Shown: positions 39,816-48,987 of the stretch, piece after piece
How the letters are laid out: every line of letters starts with the position of its first letter
How positions within the stretch are numbered: position 1 is the stretch's first letter
Assembly (NCBI RefSeq): GCF_030651995.1
Contig: NZ_JAUSBN010000037.1
Span: forward strand, 1 to 64,000
DNA: 64,000 bases
Reading direction: 5' to 3'
Source: Reyranella sp.
GTDB taxonomy: Bacteria; Pseudomonadota; Alphaproteobacteria; Reyranellales; Reyranellaceae
The notes under the pieces: generated by a model
Told to the model about the DNA's origin: nothing
What the model saw: only the letters and a program-made list of their open reading frames with translations
Database searches by the model: none
Position numbers and translations under genes: made by a program

Positions 39816-40927
39816 CCCTGCTCGCCGGCGCACGGCGGCTGGTCGTCAAGATCGGCTCCTCGATCCTGGTCGACGAGACCAAGGGCGAGGTCCGGCGCGA
39901 CTGGCTCGAAGCCCTGACCAACGACGTCGCCCGCCTGCACAGAGGCGGCTGCGAGGTCGTGCTGGTCTCGTCCGGCGCCATTCGCCTCGGCCGCACGCAT
40001 CTCAAGCTCGCCGCCGGCCCGCTGCGCCTCGAGGAGAGCCAGGCGGCGGCGGCCACCGGCCAGATCCGCCTCGCCCAGGCCTATCAGGAGGCGCTGGCAC
40101 GGCACGGCATCACGGTCGCGCAGATCCTGCTGACCCTGAACGATTCGGAGGAGCGCCGCCGCTACCTCAACGCGCGCCAGACCATGGCCACCCTGCTGGG
40201 GCTCGGCGCCATCCCGGTGATCAACGAAAACGATACGGTCGCCACCGACGAGATCCGCTTCGGCGACAACGACCGCCTGGGCGCGCGCGTCGCCGAGATG
40301 ATCTCGGCCGACACGCTGGTGCTGCTTTCCGACATCGACGGGCTCTATACCGGCGACCCGCGCAGCGACGCCTCGGCGACCTTCATCCCCGAGATTCGCG
40401 AGATCACGCCCGGGATCGAGGCGATGGCGGGCGTCGCCGCGTCGGAGATGTCGAACGGCGGCATGGTGACCAAGCTGATGGCCGGCCGCATCGCCATGGC
40501 CGCGGGCTGCCGGATGGCCATCGCCGACGGCCGCACGGTGGGCGCGCTGGGCGCGCTGATCGACGGCACCGCGCGCTGCAGCTGGTTCCTGCCCGAGGGC
40601 TCGCCCCTGTCGGCACGCAAGAAGTGGATCAAGGGCTCGCTCAAGACCGCCGGCACGCTGGTCGTCGACGACGGCGCGGTGCGTGCGCTGTCGACCGGCA
40701 AGAGCCTGCTGCCGGCCGGCGTCACCGCGGTGGCGGGCGAGTTCCGGCGTGGCGACGTGGTCGACGTGAAGGATCGCGGCGGCCGCGTGCTGGCGCGCGG
40801 CCTGGTCGCCTATGCCGCCGAGGATGCGCGCCGCATCGCCGGCCGCAAGAGCGTCGAGATCGAGCGGCTGCTGGGCTTCCGCGGCCGCGACGAGATCGTC
40901 CATCGCGACGACCTCGTGGTCGAGTGA
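39812..40927 (+). CDS. proB: glutamate 5-kinase
   Basis: This 371-residue kinase makes gamma-glutamyl phosphate, the first step of proline synthesis. The amino-acid kinase domain (about 1-255) has KIGSSILVD near the N-terminus, VSSGAIRLG and [24 protein letters not shown] domain follows (about 280-365; [20 protein letters not shown]). It overlaps obgE by four bases and is followed after 16 bases by proA. Feedback inhibition by proline is the family norm. Confidence 0.96.
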   Translation: MTLLAGARRLVVKIGSSILVDETKGEVRRDWLEALTNDVARLHRGGCEVVLVSSGAIRLGRTHLKLAAGPLRLEESQAAAATGQIRLAQAYQEALARHGITVAQILLTLNDSEERRRYLNARQTMATLLGLGAIPVINENDTVATDEIRFGDNDRLGARVAEMISADTLVLLSDIDGLYTGDPRSDASATFIPEIREITPGIEAMAGVAASEMSNGGMVTKLMAGRIAMAAGCRMAIADGRTVGALGALIDGTARCSWFLPEGSPLSARKKWIKGSLKTAGTLVVDDGAVRALSTGKSLLPAGVTAVAGEFRRGDVVDVKDRGGRVLARGLVAYAAEDARRIAGRKSVEIERLLGFRGRDEIVHRDDLVVE

Positions 40928-40943
40928 ACTGACGGAGCGTCGC

Positions 40944-42227
40944 ATGAACGTCCAGAGCAAGCCCGTCGCCGAAGACGTCGTGGCCCTCGTCGCGGAGCTC
41001 GGCCGCCGCGCCAAGGCCGCCGCCGCTTCCCTGCGCAACGCATCGACCACAGCCAAGAACGCGGCGCTGCTCGAGGCCGCGCGTCTGATCCGCGCCGAGA
41101 AGGCCGCGATCCTCGCCGCCAATGCGCGCGACATCGAGGCGGCCAAGGCCGCCGGCATGACCAGCGCGCTTCAGGACCGGCTGCTGCTGAACGAGGCGCG
41201 CATCGAGGCGATGGCCAAGGGACTCGACGACATCGCCGCCCTGCCCGATCCGGTCGGCGCAATCATCGAGGAATGGCGGCGTCCCAACGGCCTGGCACTC
41301 AGCCGCGTGCGCGTGCCCATCGGCATCATCGGCGTGATCTACGAGGCACGGCCCAACGTCACCGCCGATGCCGGCGCGCTGTGCATCAAGTCGGGCAATG
41401 TGGTGGTGCTGCGCGGCGGCTCCGACAGTTTCCATTCCTCGCGCACCATCGTCGAGCTCTTGCGTCGTGCGCTGTCCGGCGCCGGCCTGCCCGAGGATTG
41501 CGTGGCCCTGGTGCCGACCACCGACCGCGCCGCCGTGGGCGAGATGCTGCGCGCGATGGACTGGCTCGACCTGATCGTGCCGCGCGGCGGGCGCTCGCTG
41601 ATCGACCGCGTGACCGAGGAGAGCCGCGTGCCGGTGCTGCGCCACTATGACGGCATCTGCCACGTCTATGTCGATCGCGACGCCGACGTCGACATGGCGC
41701 GCGATCTCGTGGCCAACGCCAAGATGCGCCGGGTCAGCGTCTGCGGCGCCGCCGAGACCCTGCTGATCGACCGCGCCGCGCTCGACACGCACCTGAAGCC
41801 GGTGCTCGACAGGCTGCACGAGCTGGGCTGCGAAGTGCGCGGCGACGCCGAGGTGCAGAAGCGCGATCCCAGGGCGCTGGCCGCCACCGAGAAGGACTGG
41901 CGCACGGAATATCTCGAACCGATCATCTCGGTCGCCACGGTCGACGGCGTCGCCGGCGCGATCGGGCACATTGCGCGCTACGGCAGCCAGCACACCGAAT
42001 CGATCGTTACCGACAACGAGGCGACGGCGCAGCGTTTCCTGGGCGAGGTCGACAGCGCCATCGTGATGCACAATGCCAGCACGCAGTTCGCCGACGGCGG
42101 CGAGTTCGGCCTGGGTGCCGAGATCGGCATCTCGACCAACCGCATGCACGCGCGCGGCCCCGTGGGCCTGGTCGAGCTGACCACCTACAAGAACATCGTG
42201 CGCGGCAAGGGCACGCTCAGGCCGTGA
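40944..42227 (+). CDS. proA: glutamate-5-semialdehyde dehydrogenase
   Basis: This 427-residue enzyme reduces gamma-glutamyl phosphate with NADPH, the second step of proline synthesis. It begins MNVQSKPVAEDVVALVAELG. The catalytic cysteine is in SVCGAAETLL (about 260-270), and LRGGSDSFHSSRTIVELLRR lines the cofactor site. GGAG precedes the ATG at 40944; an earlier open frame is a shadow of proB. Ends GKGTLRP. Confidence 0.96.
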   Translation: MNVQSKPVAEDVVALVAELGRRAKAAAASLRNASTTAKNAALLEAARLIRAEKAAILAANARDIEAAKAAGMTSALQDRLLLNEARIEAMAKGLDDIAALPDPVGAIIEEWRRPNGLALSRVRVPIGIIGVIYEARPNVTADAGALCIKSGNVVVLRGGSDSFHSSRTIVELLRRALSGAGLPEDCVALVPTTDRAAVGEMLRAMDWLDLIVPRGGRSLIDRVTEESRVPVLRHYDGICHVYVDRDADVDMARDLVANAKMRRVSVCGAAETLLIDRAALDTHLKPVLDRLHELGCEVRGDAEVQKRDPRALAATEKDWRTEYLEPIISVATVDGVAGAIGHIARYGSQHTESIVTDNEATAQRFLGEVDSAIVMHNASTQFADGGEFGLGAEIGISTNRMHARGPVGLVELTTYKNIVRGKGTLRP

Positions 42228-42251
42228 GCAGACTCTCGTGAGTACCTGGCG

Positions 42252-43355
42252 ATGAGCCTGCACCCGATGCCGAACGTGCCGCGCGCCACGGCGCGGCGCA
42301 TCGGCCTGCTGGGCGGCTCGTTCAATCCCGCTCATGCCGGCCACCGGCATATCAGCCTGGAAGCGCTGAAGCGCCTCGGCCTCGACGAGGTGTGGTGGCT
42401 GGTGTCGCCACAGAATCCGCTGAAGAGCGGCGACGGCATGGAGCCGCTGCCCACGCGCGTGGCCCGTGCCCGCCAGGTCGCCCGCCATCCGCGCATCCGC
42501 GTCGGCGCGCCCGAGCTGCTGCTGGGCACGCGCTACACGCTCGACACGGTCCGGGCGCTGAAGCGCGTCTATCCTCATGCGAAGTTCGTCTGGCTGATGG
42601 GCGCCGACATCCTGCCCCAGCTCGTCGACTGGGCAGGCTGGCGCGACCTGTTCGCCGCCGTGCCGATCGCTGCCTTCGCCCGCCCCGGCTGGGGCTATAC
42701 GGCGCTGGCCGCCCCGGCGCCGCGCACCTTCGAGCGTTTCCGGCTGCAGGCCACCGAGGCGCGCCGGCTGGCCACTTGCGAGCCGCCGGCCTGGTGCTTT
42801 ATCCCGAGCAGGTTGGACAGCCATTCCGCGACGGCCATCCGCGCCGAGCGGCCCCGACGGACCAGATCGAAAGGAAAGACCATCCCCGACCAGACCCGCA
42901 CGCTTCCCGATCGAAGCAAAGACTCCGACGCGCTCCTCGAACTGGTGCGCCAGTCACTGGACGACAACAAGGCCGAGGGCATCGTCGTCATCGACCTCAA
43001 GGGCAAGTCGGCCTTCGCCGACTACATGGTGATCGCCTCCGGCCGCTCGACCCGCCAGGTCGTGGCCATCGCCGAGAACCTCGCCGACAAGCTCAAGCAG
43101 TCCGGCCGCGGCTACATTCCCGTCGAAGGCAAGCAGACCGGCGACTGGGTGCTGGTCGATGCCGGCGACGTGATCGTCCATGTCTTCCGCCCCGAAGCGC
43201 GCACTTTCTACGCGCTCGAGAAGATGTGGGCGCTCGAGGACGAGGCCGCCGCCAAGCCGGTCAAGAAGGCTGCCGTCAAGAAAGCCGTCGTCAAGAAGGC
43301 GGTCGTCAAGAAGGCGGCCGCCAAGCCCGCGGCCCGACGCAAGCGCGAGTCGTGA
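42252..43355 (+). CDS. nadD-rsfS: NadD-RsfS fusion: nicotinate-mononucleotide adenylyltransferase and ribosome silencing factor
   Basis: One uninterrupted 367-codon frame encodes two complete proteins. Residues about 15-200 are NadD (NaMN adenylyltransferase of NAD synthesis), with GGSFNPAHAGH (21-31) and SATAIR (192-197). Residues about 225-330 are RsfS, the factor binding L14 and blocking 70S assembly in starvation (GIVVIDLKGKSAFADYMVIA). A charged linker joins them, and a Lys/Ala tail (331-367) follows. The usual state is two adjacent genes. No ATG, GTG or TTG opens RsfS separately before its first helix; an ATC at 42882 has AAGGAAAG four bases upstream and could be a rare start. Lies between proA and rlmH, the normal place for both genes. 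Confidence 0.9.
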   Translation: MSLHPMPNVPRATARRIGLLGGSFNPAHAGHRHISLEALKRLGLDEVWWLVSPQNPLKSGDGMEPLPTRVARARQVARHPRIRVGAPELLLGTRYTLDTVRALKRVYPHAKFVWLMGADILPQLVDWAGWRDLFAAVPIAAFARPGWGYTALAAPAPRTFERFRLQATEARRLATCEPPAWCFIPSRLDSHSATAIRAERPRRTRSKGKTIPDQTRTLPDRSKDSDALLELVRQSLDDNKAEGIVVIDLKGKSAFADYMVIASGRSTRQVVAIAENLADKLKQSGRGYIPVEGKQTGDWVLVDAGDVIVHVFRPEARTFYALEKMWALEDEAAAKPVKKAAVKKAVVKKAVVKKAAAKPAARRKRES

Positions 43356-43406
43356 GCCAGCGGTCGTTCCGAACGGCAACGAACGACTTCGGCCTTCCCG
43401 ACAATA

Positions 43407-43519
43407 CCCTCACCCTGAGGAGCGGTCCGCAGGGCCGCGTCTCGAAGGGTGGGCACGAACATCACGCCTGTTTCCCATCCTTCGAGACGGCCGCTGAGCG
43501 GCCTCCTCGGGATGAGGGA
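43407..43519. repeat. palindromic intergenic repeat, copy A
   Basis: The spacer between the nadD-rsfS gene and rlmH holds an imperfect palindrome: CCCTCACCCTGAGGAGCGG at one end, CTTCGAGACGGCCGC near the other, closing with CCTCCTCGGGATGAGGG. The same pattern is at 63682-63792. Such repeats with CTTCGAGACG and CCTCA...TGAGG arms are frequent in alphaproteobacterial intergenic space. Confidence 0.7.
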
Positions 43520-43551
43520 CGTGGGTCAACCCGAAGCGGAAAGCTTCCGGC

Positions 43552-44010
43552 TTGAAGATCACCATCGCCGCCATCGGCCGCGCCTCGCGTGGGCCGGAGC
43601 GGGACCTGTACGAACACTATGCCGGCCGCATCCGCTGGCCGCTCGTGCTGCGCGAACTCGAGGAGAAGCGGAAGCTGCCCGCGCCCCAGCTCATGCAGCG
43701 CGAAGGTGAACTGCTGCTCGACGCGGCACCGGCCGGAGCGACGCTGGTGATGCTCGACCGCCGGGGCAAGGTGCTGGACAGCGAGGGCTTCGCGGCCCGC
43801 CTGGCCGGCTGGCGCGACACGTCGGTCTCGGACGTGGCTTTCCTGATCGGCGGGGCCGACGGGCATACCGAGGCGATGCTGAAGAATGCCACGCTCATCC
43901 TGTCATTTGGCGCCATGACCTGGCCCCATCTGCTGGCCCGCGGGATGCTGGCCGAGCAGATCTACCGCGCCCAGCAACTCCTCGCCGGTCATCCCTACCA
44001 CCGGGCCTGA
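43552..44010 (+). CDS. rlmH: 23S rRNA pseudouridine-1915 N3-methyltransferase
   Basis: This 152-residue SPOUT methyltransferase methylates pseudouridine 1915 of 23S rRNA. It starts at a TTG (MKITIAAIGRASRGPERDLY) and contains VAFLIGGADGHTEAMLKNAT and LSFGAMTWPHLLARGMLAEQ, then QIYRAQQLLAGHPYHRA, the C-terminal knot. Length is normal. The palindromic repeat lies directly upstream. Confidence 0.95.
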   Translation: MKITIAAIGRASRGPERDLYEHYAGRIRWPLVLRELEEKRKLPAPQLMQREGELLLDAAPAGATLVMLDRRGKVLDSEGFAARLAGWRDTSVSDVAFLIGGADGHTEAMLKNATLILSFGAMTWPHLLARGMLAEQIYRAQQLLAGHPYHRA

Positions 44011-44074
44011 CGAACCCTTCGGAAAAGGCGATTTTGCCTCTGTTCTGACGAAAAACCGGGGCTACATTGCTTCC

Positions 44075-44674
44075 ATGCACCCCTTCCCCCGGTGGCTCCT
44101 GGCCACTTCGTCCGCCCTTCTCCTGGCAGCCGCTTCGAGCGCCGCAATGGCCCAGTCGACGAACCCGACGACGCCCGTCCAGACGCCCGCTGCAAAGCCC
44201 GTGCGGAGCATCCCCTACGTTTCGATCACCGGCGAAGACGGCAAGCAGCGCCACTACGAGACCAACGCCATTCCGCTGCTGTTCCACCGCGCCTGCTTCG
44301 GCTGGCGCATGTATCTCGGCGGCCCCAACCGGGTGGTGTCGCTGAAGGAGGTCCTCACGACCTCGCAGCCGGCCGAGCAGGTGATCGCCGGCCCCGAGAC
44401 TGAAGTCAGCGACGACAAGACCAAGGCCACGACGCGCATGCTCGAGAGGGTGCAGGACGGCGTGCTGCAGCGCTCCTGGTGCATCATCCCCGGGGATCCG
44501 CCCGGCACCTACACCTACGATGTCAGCATCGACGGAGAGCCGCGCGGCGAGTTCGTGTTCTGCGCCATCGAGGTACCGGACCAGAATCCCAACACCGACC
44601 CGCGCGACCTGAGCTGCCCCAACAAGTTCAACGCCGTCGAACGCGCCCACCCCCAGATCCGGAAGGCCTCGTGA
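44075..44674 (+). CDS. periplasmic hypothetical protein
   Basis: This 199-residue exported protein has a signal peptide (MHPFPRWLLATSSALLLAAA, cut near AMAQ) and a soluble domain with three cysteines (ACFGWRMYLGG, SWCIIPGD, FCAIEVPD, LSCPNKF). No family recognised. Its stop overlaps the gpmI ATG (TGATG), so it is translated with it. A role in the envelope is likely from the leader; the function is unknown. Confidence 0.7.
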   Translation: MHPFPRWLLATSSALLLAAASSAAMAQSTNPTTPVQTPAAKPVRSIPYVSITGEDGKQRHYETNAIPLLFHRACFGWRMYLGGPNRVVSLKEVLTTSQPAEQVIAGPETEVSDDKTKATTRMLERVQDGVLQRSWCIIPGDPPGTYTYDVSIDGEPRGEFVFCAIEVPDQNPNTDPRDLSCPNKFNAVERAHPQIRKAS

Positions 44675-46266
44675 TGGCTGCCAGTGCTCCGCGCCCCGTC
44701 ATGCTCTGCATCCTCGACGGCTGGGGCCATCGCACCGACCTGTCGAACAATGCGATCCTGGGCGCCCGCACGCCGAACTTCGACCAGCTGGTCAAAACCT
44801 GCCCGCAGGGACTGATCGACGCCTCCGAGAGCTTCGTCGGCCTGCCCAAGGGGCAGATGGGCAATTCGGAAGTAGGCCACATGAATCTCGGCGCCGGCCG
44901 GGTCGCCGTGCCCGACCTGCCGCGCATCGACAATGCCATCGAGGACGGTTCGCTCGCGAAGAACCCGATCCTCGCCGAGACGATCGCCCGGCTGAAGCAG
45001 AGCGGCGCGGCGCTTCATCTGTTGGGCCTCGCCTCTCCAGGCGGCGTGCATGCCCATCAGGACCATCTCGTCTTCCTCGCCAACCTGATCGCGGGCCACG
45101 GCGTGCCGGTCTGGATCCATGCGTTTCTCGACGGCCGGGACATGCCGCCGCGCAGCGCGCTGGAGTGCCTCGACCACATCCAGGCGGGCCTCAAGGCCGG
45201 CCTGCCGATCCGCTTCGCGACCGTGACCGGCCGCTTCTATGCCATGGACCGCGACAAGCGCTGGGAACGCGTGACCCTCGCCTATGACGCGATGGTCGAT
45301 GCCAAAGGCGAAGGTGCGACCACGCCGAAGGAGGCCGTCGAGAAAGCCTATGCCGCCAAGCTCGACGACGAGTTCGTCCTGCCGACGGTGATCGACGGCT
45401 ATGCCGGCATGAAGGACGGCGACACCCTCCTGATGTTCAACTACCGCTCCGACCGCGCGCGCGAGATCCTGACGGCGCTGCTCGATCCGCGGTTCGACGG
45501 CTTCAACCGCACCCGGGTCGCAGCCTTCGGCGCGGCGGTCGGCATGGTCGAGTATTCGGCCGCCCTCAACCCGTTCCTGAAGACGCTGTTCCCGCCCGCC
45601 ATCATCAAGATGGGCCTCGGCGAGACGGTGTCGCGCGCCGGCCTGAAGCAGCTGCGCATCGCCGAGACCGAGAAGTACGCGCACGTCACCTTCTTCTTCA
45701 ACGGCGGCGAGGAGCGCGTGTTCGAGGGCGAGGAGCGCATCCTCGTGCCGTCGCCCAAGGTGAAGACCTACGACATGAAGCCGGAGATGAGCGCGCCGGA
45801 AGTGACCGACAAGCTCGTCGAGGCGATCGGATCGGGCAAGTTCGACCTGATCGTGGTCAACTACGCCAACACCGACATGGTGGGCCATACCGGCGACCTC
45901 GCGGCGGCGACCCGGGCGGTCGAGGCCGTCGATGGCTGCCTCGGACGGCTGATGCCGGCCATCCGGGCGGCCGGCGGCGTCATGTTCGTCACCGCCGACC
46001 ATGGCAATGCCGAGCAGATGTACGACGAGCAGTCGCACCAGAAGCACACCCAGCACACGTTGCATCGCGTGCCCGCGCTGCTGTTCAACGGCCCGGCATC
46101 GGTCCATTCTCTGTCGGACGGAAAACTGGCCGACGTCGCGCCCACGATGCTGGCCCTGATGGGCGTTCCGCAGCCCGTGGAAATGACCGGCAGATCGATG
46201 CTCTCGACCGTCTCCCGACCGACCGTCCTGGAGGTTCCGCGCCCAGCGGCCGCAGCCTCTGCCTGA
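44674..46266 (+). CDS. gpmI: 2,3-bisphosphoglycerate-independent phosphoglycerate mutase
   Basis: This 530-residue Mn-dependent enzyme interconverts 3- and 2-phosphoglycerate. Metal and phosphoserine sites are visible: DGWGHR at 15-20, and S65 in GQMGNSEVGHMNLGAGR. The phosphatase-like half ends with VTADHGNAEQM and QHTLHRVPALLFNG, the metal-binding His and Asp motifs. Length matches the family. Start at the ATG overlapping the upstream stop; the longer upstream frame is a shadow. Confidence 0.95.
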   Translation: MAASAPRPVMLCILDGWGHRTDLSNNAILGARTPNFDQLVKTCPQGLIDASESFVGLPKGQMGNSEVGHMNLGAGRVAVPDLPRIDNAIEDGSLAKNPILAETIARLKQSGAALHLLGLASPGGVHAHQDHLVFLANLIAGHGVPVWIHAFLDGRDMPPRSALECLDHIQAGLKAGLPIRFATVTGRFYAMDRDKRWERVTLAYDAMVDAKGEGATTPKEAVEKAYAAKLDDEFVLPTVIDGYAGMKDGDTLLMFNYRSDRAREILTALLDPRFDGFNRTRVAAFGAAVGMVEYSAALNPFLKTLFPPAIIKMGLGETVSRAGLKQLRIAETEKYAHVTFFFNGGEERVFEGEERILVPSPKVKTYDMKPEMSAPEVTDKLVEAIGSGKFDLIVVNYANTDMVGHTGDLAAATRAVEAVDGCLGRLMPAIRAAGGVMFVTADHGNAEQMYDEQSHQKHTQHTLHRVPALLFNGPASVHSLSDGKLADVAPTMLALMGVPQPVEMTGRSMLSTVSRPTVLEVPRPAAAASA

Positions 46267-46276
46267 TTTGTGAAGC

Positions 46277-46295
46277 GGCGCCGGGCCCCGGCGCC
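46277..46295 (+). terminator. strong GC hairpin after gpmI
   Basis: GGCGCCGGG and CCCCGGCGCC form a near-perfect palindrome eleven bases past the gpmI stop. There is no T run, so it may be an RNA-stabilising hairpin or a rho-dependent site rather than an intrinsic terminator. Confidence 0.4.
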
Positions 46296-46396
46296 TTGAT
46301 CCTGCCAAAGACGCCCCTGTATCTTCCAACCCACGCTGAAACACCGGATCGCCGGGCCCTCAAAGCCCCTGGCGACTCCCTCCTGAAGGCACCCAA

Positions 46397-47803
46397 ATGA
46401 CCTTTCTGCGCTTCGCCTCCCTCGCCACGGCCGTCGCTTTCCTGGCTGCTCCCGCCCTCGCGCAGACCAAGGCCGCCGACCCGAAGGCCGCCGGCGGCGA
46501 CAAGAGTGAACTCTACCAGCAGCTCAACCTGTTCGGTGACGTGCTGGAGCGCATCCGCCGCGACTACGTCGAGCCGGTCGAGGAGAAGCAGCTTATCGAG
46601 AATGCCATCAACGGCATGCTGAGCGCGCTCGATCCGCATTCGAGCTACATGAACCCCAAGTCCTACAAGGACATGCAGGTCCAGACGAAGGGCGAGTTCG
46701 GCGGCCTCGGCATCGAAGTGACGATGGACAACGGCGTCATCAAGGTCGTGTCACCGATCGACGACACGCCGGCTTCACGGGCCGGCATCCAGCCGGGCGA
46801 CCTGATCTTCGCGCTGGACGGCGAGCCGGTGCAGGGCCTCACCCTGCAGGAAGCGGTCGAGAGGATGCGCGGCAAGGTCGGCACGCCGATCAAGGTCTCG
46901 ATCCGCCGCGGCACCAAGGATCCGTTCGACGTCTCGCTGACCCGCGAGACCATCAAGGTGAAGCCGGTCAAGTTCCGCCTCGAGGGCGGCGACATCGGCT
47001 ACATCCGGGTCACCTCCTTCACCGAGCAGACCACGCCGGGCGTGCTCGACGCCGTCGAGAAGCTGAAGAAGGAAGCCGGCAACAAGCTCAAGGGCTACAT
47101 CATCGACCTTCGCAACAACCCGGGCGGCCTGCTCGACCAGGCCATCGCCATGTCGGACGCCTTCCTCGACAAGGGCGAGATCGTCTCGGTCAAGGCGCGC
47201 AAGAACGACGAGGTCCAGCGCTGGAACGCCAAGCCGGGCGATGTCGCGGGCGGCCTGCCGATCGTCGTGCTGATGAACGGCGGCTCGGCCTCGGCCTCGG
47301 AGATCGTGGCGGGCGCGCTGCAGGACCACCGCCGGGCCATCGTTCTCGGTACCCGGTCGTTCGGCAAGGGCTCGGTCCAGACCATCATGCAGGTGACCGG
47401 CGGCGGCGCGATCCGCCTGACCACGGCGCTCTACTTCACGCCGTCGGGCCGCTCGATCCAGAAGGAAGGCATCAAGCCGGACATCGAGGTCGAGCCCGCG
47501 AAGATCGAGAACATCCAGCAGCGTTCGAACTTCCGCGAAGAGAACCTGCGCCGCTCGATCACCAACCCGAACGAAAAGCCGGTGGCGCCGCCGGCACCGC
47601 AGGCCAAGCCGGGCGATGCCAAGCCGGAAGCCGCCAAGCCGGGTGACAAGACCGACGACAAGGCGGCCGGCCAGACCACGCCCCAGGCGACGCCGTCGGG
47701 CGATCCGGATGAGCCGCCGAAGGAGCAGGCGGCCGACTACCAGCTGCTGCGCGCGGCCGACCTGATCCGCGGCATCTCGCTCTACAGCAGCAAGGCCAAC
47801 TGA
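46397..47803 (+). CDS. ctpA: S41-family C-terminal processing protease
   Basis: This 468-residue periplasmic serine protease has a signal peptide (1-22, MTFLRFASLATAVAFLAAPA), a PDZ domain (about 95-185, with GGLGIEVTMDNGVIKVVSPI) and the S41 domain. The expected catalytic pair is S299 in GGSASASEIV and K324 in SFGKGSVQ. It trims or degrades proteins from their C-termini, often with an outer-membrane adaptor. A Pro/Ala/Asp/Glu-rich extension (about 395-440) is low complexity. Followed after 21 bases by the YibQ-like gene. Confidence 0.93.
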   Translation: MTFLRFASLATAVAFLAAPALAQTKAADPKAAGGDKSELYQQLNLFGDVLERIRRDYVEPVEEKQLIENAINGMLSALDPHSSYMNPKSYKDMQVQTKGEFGGLGIEVTMDNGVIKVVSPIDDTPASRAGIQPGDLIFALDGEPVQGLTLQEAVERMRGKVGTPIKVSIRRGTKDPFDVSLTRETIKVKPVKFRLEGGDIGYIRVTSFTEQTTPGVLDAVEKLKKEAGNKLKGYIIDLRNNPGGLLDQAIAMSDAFLDKGEIVSVKARKNDEVQRWNAKPGDVAGGLPIVVLMNGGSASASEIVAGALQDHRRAIVLGTRSFGKGSVQTIMQVTGGGAIRLTTALYFTPSGRSIQKEGIKPDIEVEPAKIENIQQRSNFREENLRRSITNPNEKPVAPPAPQAKPGDAKPEAAKPGDKTDDKAAGQTTPQATPSGDPDEPPKEQAADYQLLRAADLIRGISLYSSKAN

Positions 47804-47824
47804 CCGGCCTTCGGAGATGACGGC

Positions 47825-48982
47825 GTGACCATGTCCGCCGCCAGGTCCAGCCGGCGCGTCGCGATCGTCGCAAAGAAGCGGCCAGACCCTCGCGGTCTGG
47901 TCGCGGCTTACCTTCTGGTCTTCGGCCTGATCGCGGCCTCCGCCGGCATCGCCTTCGGCGACTTCGACGGGAAGACGCCGCAGATCGTCGACAGCGCCGT
48001 GGCGGCCTCGGCGCCGCTGCCCGCTGTCGAAGATGCCGCCCCGACAGCCCCCGCACCGGCGGAAATCCAGTCCCTGCCGCTGCCGCAGCGCCCGCCAAAG
48101 CCGTCGGGCTTCCGAAACCTGCCCGCCGAAGACCTCGCCGCAATGATCGAGACGACCGCAGACGGGCTTCGCCTGCCGCGCATAGCGCCCTCGGGCTGGA
48201 TGCCGTGGATCGCCCATGCCCGGCGCTTCGATCCGGCCGGCCCGCCGGCGCGCCTCGGCCTGCTTGTGATCAATGTCGGCCTCAACGAGGCCACGATGCG
48301 TCGTGCCATAGAGGACCTGCCGCCCGAAGTCAGCCTGGCCTTCCTGCCCAGCACGCCCGACCTGCCGCGCTGGCTGGCGCAGGCCCGCGCGTTCGGCCAT
48401 GAGAGCTACCTGATGCTCCCAATGGACGATCACGCCGTCGCCGAGCGCGGTGTCCGGCCGATCGAAGCCACCGCCGACGTGCCGGAGAACCTGCGCAGGT
48501 TGCGCGCCACCTTGGCGCGTGGCGAAGGCTATGTCGGCCTCGTGATCTCCCCGCCCGGGCGCGCCGCGCAATCGGAGGGGGTTATGCGACCGCTGGTCAT
48601 GGAAATCGCCGAGCGAGGCCTTGCGCTGATCGAGGTCAATCCGGCGCCGGGGGTGACCCCGATCCAGCGCCTGACCGAGGAGCTGGGCGTGGGCTATGCC
48701 CGCAGCACGGACGTACTGGACTACAAGCTCGCGGGCGACGGCGTTGCGGGCAATCTCGACCGGCTCGGCGCATGGGTGGGTGAGACCACTCCCGGCCGCA
48801 CACCGCGCCATGCCTTTGGCGTCATGCAGCCCGACGACGAGGCGATCACCGCCATCGCCGCCTGGCACAAGGGCCACGAGGGTCAGACCGCGGTATCTTT
48901 CGTGCCGATCATCGGGCATTTCGAATGCCGCGACGCCTGCATGACCCGCTTGCGGGCACAACCTGTGCAGCTCCGCCCCTGA
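47825..48982 (+). CDS. divergent polysaccharide deacetylase family protein (YibQ-like)
   Basis: This 385-residue protein has an N-terminal TM anchor (about 25-45, LVAAYLLVFGLIAASAGIAF), a proline-rich linker and a divergent polysaccharide-deacetylase domain: RLGLLVINVGLNEATMRRAI, then SLAFLPSTPDLPRWLAQARA and YLMLPMDDHA. Family members usually carry the YibQ name. A GTG start at 47825 has GGAG at good spacing. It follows ctpA as in many alphaproteobacteria. Substrate unknown; key metal ligands are altered in this family. Confidence 0.85.
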   Translation: MTMSAARSSRRVAIVAKKRPDPRGLVAAYLLVFGLIAASAGIAFGDFDGKTPQIVDSAVAASAPLPAVEDAAPTAPAPAEIQSLPLPQRPPKPSGFRNLPAEDLAAMIETTADGLRLPRIAPSGWMPWIAHARRFDPAGPPARLGLLVINVGLNEATMRRAIEDLPPEVSLAFLPSTPDLPRWLAQARAFGHESYLMLPMDDHAVAERGVRPIEATADVPENLRRLRATLARGEGYVGLVISPPGRAAQSEGVMRPLVMEIAERGLALIEVNPAPGVTPIQRLTEELGVGYARSTDVLDYKLAGDGVAGNLDRLGAWVGETTPGRTPRHAFGVMQPDDEAITAIAAWHKGHEGQTAVSFVPIIGHFECRDACMTRLRAQPVQLRP

Positions 48983-48987
48983 GGTTC

